Source: an uncultured Pseudomonadota bacterium (GTDB taxonomy: Bacteria; Pseudomonadota; Gammaproteobacteria; Burkholderiales; SG8-41). Taken from it: a stretch of DNA of 19,781 bases. Numbering within the stretch: position 1 is the stretch's first letter; every line of letters begins with the position of its first letter. The notes under the pieces were generated by a model. The model was not told the origin of the DNA, did no database searches, and worked only from the letters and a program-made list of their open reading frames with translations. The stretch covers positions 1 to 19,781 of the forward strand of contig CAMPGR010000067.1 of the NCBI GenBank assembly GCA_946885605.1. Direction: 5' to 3'. A program made the translations under genes and the position numbers. Below are positions 15,300 to 19,781 of this stretch, one piece after another.

Positions 15300-15326
15300 G
15301 TGGGCCTTTTCCGCGAAAAACCGCCG

Positions 15327-16334
15327 ATGAAAATCGGTCCCTACCACCTCAGGAACAAGCTCGTTGTCGCGCCCATGGCGGGAGTCACCGACCGGCCGTT
15401 CCGCCAGTTGTGCAAGCGCATGGGCGCCGGTTTCGCCGTGTCGGAAATGGTGGCGAGCAATTCGCTGCTGTGGGGCTCGGAGAAGACGCGGCGGCGCGCC
15501 AATCACGAGGGCGAGGTCGAGCCGATTTCGGTGCAGATCGCAGGGGCCGACCCGCAGATGATGGCCGAAGCGGCGCGCTACAACGTCGATCAGGGCGCGC
15601 AGATCATCGACATCAACATGGGCTGCCCGGCGAAGAAAGTGTGCAACGTCATGGCGGGCTCGGCGCTCATGAAGGACGAGCCGCTCGTCGGCCGCATACT
15701 GGATGCGGTAGTCGGCGCGGTCAACGTGCCCGTTACCCTCAAAATCCGTACCGGGTGGGACCGCGAGCACAAGAACGCATGCACCGTCGCGAAGATCGCG
15801 GAGCGCGCCGGCATCCGCGCGCTGGCGATCCACGGCCGCACGCGTGCGTGCGGATTTTCCGGCAACGCGGAGTATGACACCATCGCGGCCGTCAAGACGC
15901 ACGTCGTGATTCCCGTCATCGCCAACGGCGACATCGAGACGGCAGAAGACGCGAAGCGCGTGCTCGACTGCACCGGGGCCGATGCGGTCATGATCGGCCG
16001 CGCGGCGCAGGGACGGCCGTGGATGTTCGCGGAGATCGATCACTACCTATCCACCGGCGAGCATCTCGCGCCGCCGGAGGTGGTGGAGATCCATCGGGTG
16101 CTGAAGGAGCACCTCCGCGATCTCTACGCCTTCTACGGCGAGTTCACCGGCGTGCGCGTCGCGCGCAAGCATATCTCCTGGTACACCAAGGGGCTTGCCG
16201 GCTCGGCGGCCTTCCGCCACAACATGAACCAGTTGCAGACTGCCGAGGAGCAGTGCCGGGCCGTGGACGAGTTTTTCGGTCAACTCGCCGCCAGCGGCCG
16301 ATATCTCAGCTATAGCGAGGAACTTGCAGCATGA
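15327..16334 (+). CDS. dusB: tRNA-dihydrouridine synthase B
   Basis: FMN enzyme that reduces uridine to dihydrouridine in the tRNA D-loop. The 335-residue TIM-barrel protein shows APMAGVTDRPFR (15-26), the catalytic cysteine C100 in NMGCPAKKV, HGRTR (169-173), ANGDI (199-203) and MIGRAAQGRPW (222-232). The phosphate- and FMN-binding segments are therefore intact. A GTG at 15300 is in frame upstream, but ATG 15327 gives the family's usual MKIGPY start. Its stop overlaps the fis start as ATGA. The dusB-fis pair is conserved across many beta- and gammaproteobacteria, which separates it from dusA and dusC. Confidence 0.96.
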   Translation: MKIGPYHLRNKLVVAPMAGVTDRPFRQLCKRMGAGFAVSEMVASNSLLWGSEKTRRRANHEGEVEPISVQIAGADPQMMAEAARYNVDQGAQIIDINMGCPAKKVCNVMAGSALMKDEPLVGRILDAVVGAVNVPVTLKIRTGWDREHKNACTVAKIAERAGIRALAIHGRTRACGFSGNAEYDTIAAVKTHVVIPVIANGDIETAEDAKRVLDCTGADAVMIGRAAQGRPWMFAEIDHYLSTGEHLAPPEVVEIHRVLKEHLRDLYAFYGEFTGVRVARKHISWYTKGLAGSAAFRHNMNQLQTAEEQCRAVDEFFGQLAASGRYLSYSEELAA

Positions 16335-16570
16335 TCAACGAAAACGAAATGGCGCGCATGGTGCGCAAGGCGATCGACGGCTACTTCAAGGATCTGGACG
16401 GGGAGAAGGCAAGCGGCGTGTACGACATGGTCATACACTGTGTGGAGAAACCGCTGCTCGAGTCGGTCCTGCATCGGGTGAAGGGCAACCAGACGCACGC
16501 CGCCGAAATGCTGGGAATCAACCGCAACACGCTGCGCAAGAAGATCAAGGTGCACGGCATCAAGTTCTAG
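16331..16570 (+). CDS. fis: Nucleoid-associated DNA-binding protein Fis
   Basis: Small homodimeric DNA-bending protein that shapes the nucleoid and regulates many growth-phase promoters. The 79-residue product is shorter than E. coli Fis (98) at the N-terminus but keeps the dimer helices (LLESVLHRVKGNQTHAAE, about 43-60) and the C-terminal helix-turn-helix with NRNTLRKKIK (65-74). The start overlaps the dusB stop, and GAGGAA at 16317-16322 sits 8 bases upstream as a good ribosome binding site. The E. coli N-terminal beta-hairpin arm, needed for Hin-type recombination, appears reduced, as is common outside enterics. Purine genes follow 74 bases downstream. Confidence 0.95.
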   Translation: MINENEMARMVRKAIDGYFKDLDGEKASGVYDMVIHCVEKPLLESVLHRVKGNQTHAAEMLGINRNTLRKKIKVHGIKF

Positions 16571-16572
16571 GG

Positions 16573-16615
16573 TCAAGGAGCAAGGGGCCAACGATCACGA
16601 TCAAGCATCAAGGGG
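16573..16615 (+). repeat. Imperfect 15-base direct repeat between fis and purH
   Basis: TCAAGGAGCAAGGGG (16573-16587) and TCAAGCATCAAGGGG (16601-16615) agree at 13 of 15 positions and are offset by 28 bases. They fill most of the 74-base fis-purH spacer, which otherwise shows no terminator and no clear promoter. No function is assigned. Confidence 0.5.
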
Positions 16616-16644
16616 TAAGAAGCTTTTGATGCGGGCGGCCGCCG

Positions 16645-18207
16645 ATGGGCATACTCAAGCAAGCGCTGATCAGCGTTTCCGACAAGACCGGGATAGTCGA
16701 GTTTGCGCGCGCGCTCGGCGGGTTCGGCATCCGGATCATTTCGACCGGCGGGACCGCGGCGCTTCTGCGCGAAGCCGGCCTTGCCGTGACCGAAGTCGCG
16801 GATTACACCGGCTTCCCCGAAATGCTCGACGGGCGCGTCAAGACGTTGCATCCGCGCGTGCATGCCGGCATCCTGGCGCGCCGCGACAGCGCGGAGCATA
16901 TGAGCGCGCTGGAGAAAGCGGGCATCGGGACGATCGATCTCGTCGTCGTCAATCTCTATCCGTTTGCAAAGACCGTCGCCCGCGCGGATTGCACGCTCGA
17001 GGAGGCGATCGAGAACATCGATATCGGCGGGCCGACGCTCGTGCGCGCCGCAGCCAAGAACTTCCCGCACGTCGCGGTGGTGACGGATCCGGCCGACTAC
17101 GAGCCCGTCCTGAAGGAGATGAGCGCTGCGAACGGGGCGGTGGGGATCGAGACGCGTTTTCGGCTTGCCCAGAAAGCCTTCTCCCACACCGCGGCGTACG
17201 ATGACGCGATCAGCAACTATCTGACGGCGGTCGACAGTGCCGGAAGGCGCAGCGAGTTTCCCGCGCGCCTCAACCTCCAATACGAGCTCGTGCAGCGGCT
17301 GCGCTACGGCGAGAATCCGCACCAGGATGCCGCCTTCTACCGGGACCCGGTGCGCGTGCCGGGGAGCCTCGCCGAATACGTCCAACTGCAGGGCAAGGAG
17401 CTGTCGTACAACAACATCGCGGACGCCGACGCGGCCTGGGAGTGCGTGAAGACGTTCGACGAGCCCGCGTGTGTCATCGTGAAGCACGCCAATCCGTGCG
17501 GTGCTGCACTGGGGGACGATCAGGCGGAGGCGTACCGCAAGGCCTTCACCACCGATCCCACCTCCGCATTCGGCGGCATCATCGCCTTCAACCGCGAAGT
17601 CGACGGCCCGGCGGCGGAGGCGGTTTCGCAGCAGTTCGTCGAAGTGCTCATTGCGCCTGCAGTGAACGACGAGGCGCGCAGGGTGCTCGCCCGCAAAGCG
17701 GGCACGCGCATCCTGACCGTGCCTCTTGCGGCCGGTGCCAACGTTCACGACTTCAAGCGCGTCGGCGGCGGGCTCCTCGTCCAGACACCCGACACCCTGA
17801 TGGTGACGGCCGACCAGCTCAGGATCGTGACCAGGCTGAAGCCGACTGAACGGCAGCTCGCCGATCTCCTCTTCGCGTGGCGCGTGGCGAAGTTCGTGAA
17901 GTCGAATGCCATCGTGTATTGCGCCAACGGCCAGACGCTGGGCGTCGGCGCGGGGCAGATGAGCCGGGTCGATTCCGCGCGCATTGCCGCGATGAAGGCG
18001 GCGAGCGCGGGCCTCACGCTCGCGGGCTCCGTCGTGGCTTCGGATGCGTTCTTTCCCTTCCGCGACGGCATCGATGTACTGGCGGAAGCCGGTGCCAAGG
18101 CCGTCATACAGCCAGGAGGAAGCATGCGGGACGAAGAAGTGATCGCGGCGGCTGACGAGCACGGCATCGCCATGGTATTCACCGGCATTCGTCATTTCCG
18201 GCACTAA
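16645..18207 (+). CDS. purH: Bifunctional AICAR transformylase / IMP cyclohydrolase
   Basis: Catalyses the last two steps to IMP: formylation of AICAR by 10-formyl-tetrahydrofolate, then ring closure. The 520-residue product (E. coli 529) begins with the MGS-like cyclohydrolase domain ([28 protein letters not shown]) and continues into the transformylase domain with [28 protein letters not shown] (the Lys-His catalytic pair), [11 protein letters not shown] and SNAIVY. It ends in [17 protein letters not shown] as is typical. ATG 16645 gives the standard N-terminus, although no strong Shine-Dalgarno precedes it; an out-of-frame ATG lies at 16629. It follows fis by 74 bases, and purD comes 126 bases downstream. 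Confidence 0.97.
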   Translation: MGILKQALISVSDKTGIVEFARALGGFGIRIISTGGTAALLREAGLAVTEVADYTGFPEMLDGRVKTLHPRVHAGILARRDSAEHMSALEKAGIGTIDLVVVNLYPFAKTVARADCTLEEAIENIDIGGPTLVRAAAKNFPHVAVVTDPADYEPVLKEMSAANGAVGIETRFRLAQKAFSHTAAYDDAISNYLTAVDSAGRRSEFPARLNLQYELVQRLRYGENPHQDAAFYRDPVRVPGSLAEYVQLQGKELSYNNIADADAAWECVKTFDEPACVIVKHANPCGAALGDDQAEAYRKAFTTDPTSAFGGIIAFNREVDGPAAEAVSQQFVEVLIAPAVNDEARRVLARKAGTRILTVPLAAGANVHDFKRVGGGLLVQTPDTLMVTADQLRIVTRLKPTERQLADLLFAWRVAKFVKSNAIVYCANGQTLGVGAGQMSRVDSARIAAMKAASAGLTLAGSVVASDAFFPFRDGIDVLAEAGAKAVIQPGGSMRDEEVIAAADEHGIAMVFTGIRHFRH

Positions 18208-18237
18208 CGAGCGCCGTAGAATGACTGACGGCGCTCG
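18208..18237 (+). terminator. Perfect hairpin directly after the purH stop
   Basis: CGAGCGCCGT (18208-18217) and ACGGCGCTCG (18228-18237) form a perfect 10-base stem around a 10-base loop, beginning on the base after the purH TAA. No T-run follows (next bases GCCTCACCCCC), so it may stop RNA decay or weaken read-through rather than act as a full intrinsic terminator. Confidence 0.5.
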
Positions 18238-18249
18238 GCCTCACCCCCG

Positions 18250-18277
18250 CCCCTCTCCCGCGTTTGCGGGCGAGGGG
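18250..18277. repeat. GC-rich inverted repeat, REP-like
   Basis: CCCCTCTCCCGC (18250-18261) pairs with GCGGGCGAGGGG (18266-18277) with one mismatch around a 4-base loop. The pyrimidine-arm/purine-arm look, with the flanking CCTCACCCCCG, resembles dispersed extragenic repeats seen in many proteobacterial genomes. That resemblance is from memory; copy number cannot be judged from this window. Confidence 0.5.
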
Positions 18278-18286
18278 AGATTCGTG

Positions 18287-18312
18287 GTGCAGATGTTGTC
18301 AACCATCTGCAC
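18287..18312. repeat. Perfect inverted repeat upstream of purD, possible operator
   Basis: GTGCAGATG (18287-18295) and CATCTGCAC (18304-18312) are a perfect 9-base inverted repeat around TTGTCAAC. A possible -35 hexamer TTGTCA (18296-18301) lies in the loop, with CATAGA (18320-18325) 18 bases later as a weak -10. The arrangement would suit an operator or a leader hairpin ahead of purD, but no repressor is known from the sequence. Confidence 0.4.
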
Positions 18313-18333
18313 GATGCTCCATAGAGGCCCTAC

Positions 18334-19638
18334 ATGAAAGTCCTGGTCGTGGGCGGCGGAGGACGAGAGCATGCCCTGGCATGGCGCCTCGCCCAATCGC
18401 CTCGCGTCACGCGCGTGTTCGTCGCGCCCGGCAACGCCGGCACGGCGAAGGAGGAGGGCATCGAAAACGTCCCGGCCGCAACGATCCCGGAACTCATCGA
18501 TTTCGCCCGTCGGGAGGACATCGGGCTTACGGTCGTCGGGCCGGAAGACCCCCTCGCGGAAGGCATCGTGGATCGCTTTCAGGAAGAGGGCTTGAGGATC
18601 TTCGGCCCGAGGCGCGGCGCGGCGCAACTCGAAAGCTCGAAGGATTTCGCGAAGTCCTTCATGGCGCGCCATGGCATCCCGACCGCGTCCTATGCCACCT
18701 TTACCGATGCCGCCTCGGCACACGCTTACATCGAGCGCCACGGGGCGCCCATCGTAGTAAAGGCGGACGGGCTTGCTGCGGGCAAGGGGGTAGTGGTCGC
18801 GATGCAGCCGAGCGAGGCTCACGCCGCGGTGGACATGATGCTCGTCGACCACGGTATGGGTGCCGCGGGGTCGCGCGTTGTCATCGAGCAATTCCTCGAG
18901 GGCGAGGAGGCGAGCTTCATCGTGTTGTGCGACGGCCGCCATGCGCTGCCTCTTGCGACGAGCCAGGATCACAAACGGCTGCTGGACAACGATCAGGGGC
19001 CGAACACCGGCGGCATGGGCGCCTACTCGCCCGCGCCGGTTGTCACGCCGCAGTTGCACGCGAAAATCATGCGGGAGGTCATCGATCCGACGCTCGCCGG
19101 CATGCAGAAGGATGGATTGCCCTACGTCGGCTTTCTCTATGCGGGGCTTATGATCACCGATAACGACGTCCGCGTGCTCGAGTACAACTGCCGCATGGGC
19201 GATCCGGAAACGCAACCGATCCTGATGCGGCTGAAGAGCGACCTTGCCGCGCTGATCGAGCTGGCGCTCGCTGGCCACCTCGATACCGCCGAGGCGCAGT
19301 GGGATCCGCGCGTCGCGCTCGGCGTGGTGCTCGCCGCGGCCGGTTATCCCGGCACGCCACGCAAGGGCGGTGCGGTACACGGGCTCCCCGATGCCACCGA
19401 AGACTGCCACGTGTTTCACGCCGGCACGGCGCTCGAAGCGGACAAGGTGATCGTCAATGGCGGGCGGGTGTTGTGCGTGACAGCCCTGGGGCATAACCCG
19501 AAAACCGCACAGCGCCGTGCCTACGAGATCGCCGGCCGTATCCGTTTCGACGGCATGCAGATGCGCAGCGATATCGGGCGCCGCGCGCTCGAAGCGCGCG
19601 AGGCGCGTGTGCGAAGCGAAAGGCAGGCGCCTAAATGA
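18334..19638 (+). CDS. purD: Phosphoribosylamine-glycine ligase
   Basis: GAR synthetase, joining phosphoribosylamine and glycine with ATP in the second step of purine synthesis. The 434-residue ATP-grasp protein opens with KVLVVGGGGREHALAW (2-17) and PGNAGTA, followed by VVGPEDPLAEGI and VVKADGLAAGKGVVVA in the ATP-binding domain. QDHKRLLDNDQGPNTGGMG and EYNCRMGDPETQ hold the substrate and metal residues. The length fits the family (E. coli 429). AGAGG at 18323-18327 lies 6 bases before the ATG and supports this start. It is in the same direction as purH, but the hairpins between them suggest at least partial separate control. The stop overlaps the next gene as ATGA. Confidence 0.97.
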   Translation: MKVLVVGGGGREHALAWRLAQSPRVTRVFVAPGNAGTAKEEGIENVPAATIPELIDFARREDIGLTVVGPEDPLAEGIVDRFQEEGLRIFGPRRGAAQLESSKDFAKSFMARHGIPTASYATFTDAASAHAYIERHGAPIVVKADGLAAGKGVVVAMQPSEAHAAVDMMLVDHGMGAAGSRVVIEQFLEGEEASFIVLCDGRHALPLATSQDHKRLLDNDQGPNTGGMGAYSPAPVVTPQLHAKIMREVIDPTLAGMQKDGLPYVGFLYAGLMITDNDVRVLEYNCRMGDPETQPILMRLKSDLAALIELALAGHLDTAEAQWDPRVALGVVLAAAGYPGTPRKGGAVHGLPDATEDCHVFHAGTALEADKVIVNGGRVLCVTALGHNPKTAQRRAYEIAGRIRFDGMQMRSDIGRRALEAREARVRSERQAPK

Positions 19639-19781
19639 GCGTAGCCGCGCGCTACGACCGCAGCGCGGACGATGTCGGCAACATCGTCGCGCTGGAGCAC
19701 GTCAACGTGACCATACCCGACCAGCGCATCGCGACGCTCTTTTACGTCGTCGGCATGGGCTTCACCCGCGACCCCTACCTC
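19635..19781 (+). CDS. VOC-family (glyoxalase/dioxygenase-like) protein, 3' end cut by window edge
   Basis: Only the first 49 codons are present and the frame runs off the window. After about 18 polar residues comes ALEHVNVTIPD (19-29), then the helix leading to FYVVGMGFTRDPYL (36-49). This is the beta-alpha-beta start of a vicinal-oxygen-chelate module, with H22 a likely first metal ligand. The start is inside the purD stop (ATGA), and AGGCAGG at 19621-19627 provides a ribosome binding site 7 bases ahead, so it is cotranscribed with purD. The substrate cannot be told. It is a different protein from the GloA at 4949-5335. Confidence 0.78.
   Translation, partial: MSVAARYDRSADDVGNIVALEHVNVTIPDQRIATLFYVVGMGFTRDPYL

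Noticed and set aside
16573..18204. 543-codon minus-strand frame across purH
   Set aside because: Longer than purH itself but purely antisense to it, and the purH catalytic motifs are intact. Length alone is not evidence at this base composition.
1..19781. Mobile elements, phage genes, CRISPR, toxin-antitoxin or defence genes, tRNA or rRNA
   Set aside because: None seen. Apart from one secreted protein of unknown family, every long gene is a recognised housekeeping family, and no terminal repeats, integrase or regularly spaced repeats are visible.

Overview
The window is a dense stretch of core bacterial chromosome. It is GC-rich by eye (not computed) and almost certainly from a betaproteobacterium. 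This rests on gene content and order: a diheme cytochrome c4 divergent from engB, a thiD-thiE-hemL run divergent from a rubredoxin, lptD-surA-pdxA-rsmA divergent from amgK-murU, then pepP-ubiH, dusB-fis and purH-purD. I could not search databases, so the class-level placement is inference. Eighteen protein genes were identified. The two outermost (engB at the left edge, a VOC-family gene at the right edge) are cut by the window. I see no rRNA, tRNA, CRISPR array, insertion sequence or phage gene. No stretch over 300 bases lacks a gene; the longest gaps are about 180 bases (ubiH to dusB) and 126 bases (purH to purD).

Layout. (1) 2-1868: engB (minus) is back to back with a cytochrome c4 gene and an unrecognised secreted coiled-coil protein gene (plus). 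(2) 1870-4669 (minus): thiD-thiE-hemL, each start overlapping the previous stop by 4 bases, joining thiamine synthesis with the aminotransferase step of 5-aminolevulinate formation. (3) 4764-5335 (plus): rubredoxin and glyoxalase I, also overlapping by 4 bases. (4) 5354-10856 (minus): lptD-surA-pdxA-rsmA, combining outer-membrane assembly, pyridoxal phosphate synthesis and 16S rRNA dimethylation. (5) 10915-12613 (plus): amgK-murU, the salvage route that turns N-acetylmuramate into UDP-MurNAc. (6) 12704-15144: pepP-ubiH. (7) 15327-16570: dusB-fis. (8) 16645-19638: purH-purD, the bifunctional late enzyme and the second enzyme of purine synthesis, followed by a truncated VOC gene.

How the genes work together: most are housekeeping genes. 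Two links stand out. LPS export (lptD, surA) and peptidoglycan recycling (amgK, murU) share one short divergent control region. Several cofactor pathways (thiamine, heme, PLP, ubiquinone) cluster around them, and two PLP-related genes (hemL uses PLP, pdxA makes it) lie within a few kilobases.

I do not see a clearly new multi-gene system. The least explained items are the secreted coiled-coil protein at 1368-1868, the three consecutive inverted repeats between purH and purD, the coupled rubredoxin-glyoxalase pair, a two-cysteine LptD, and a cysteine cluster in UbiH.
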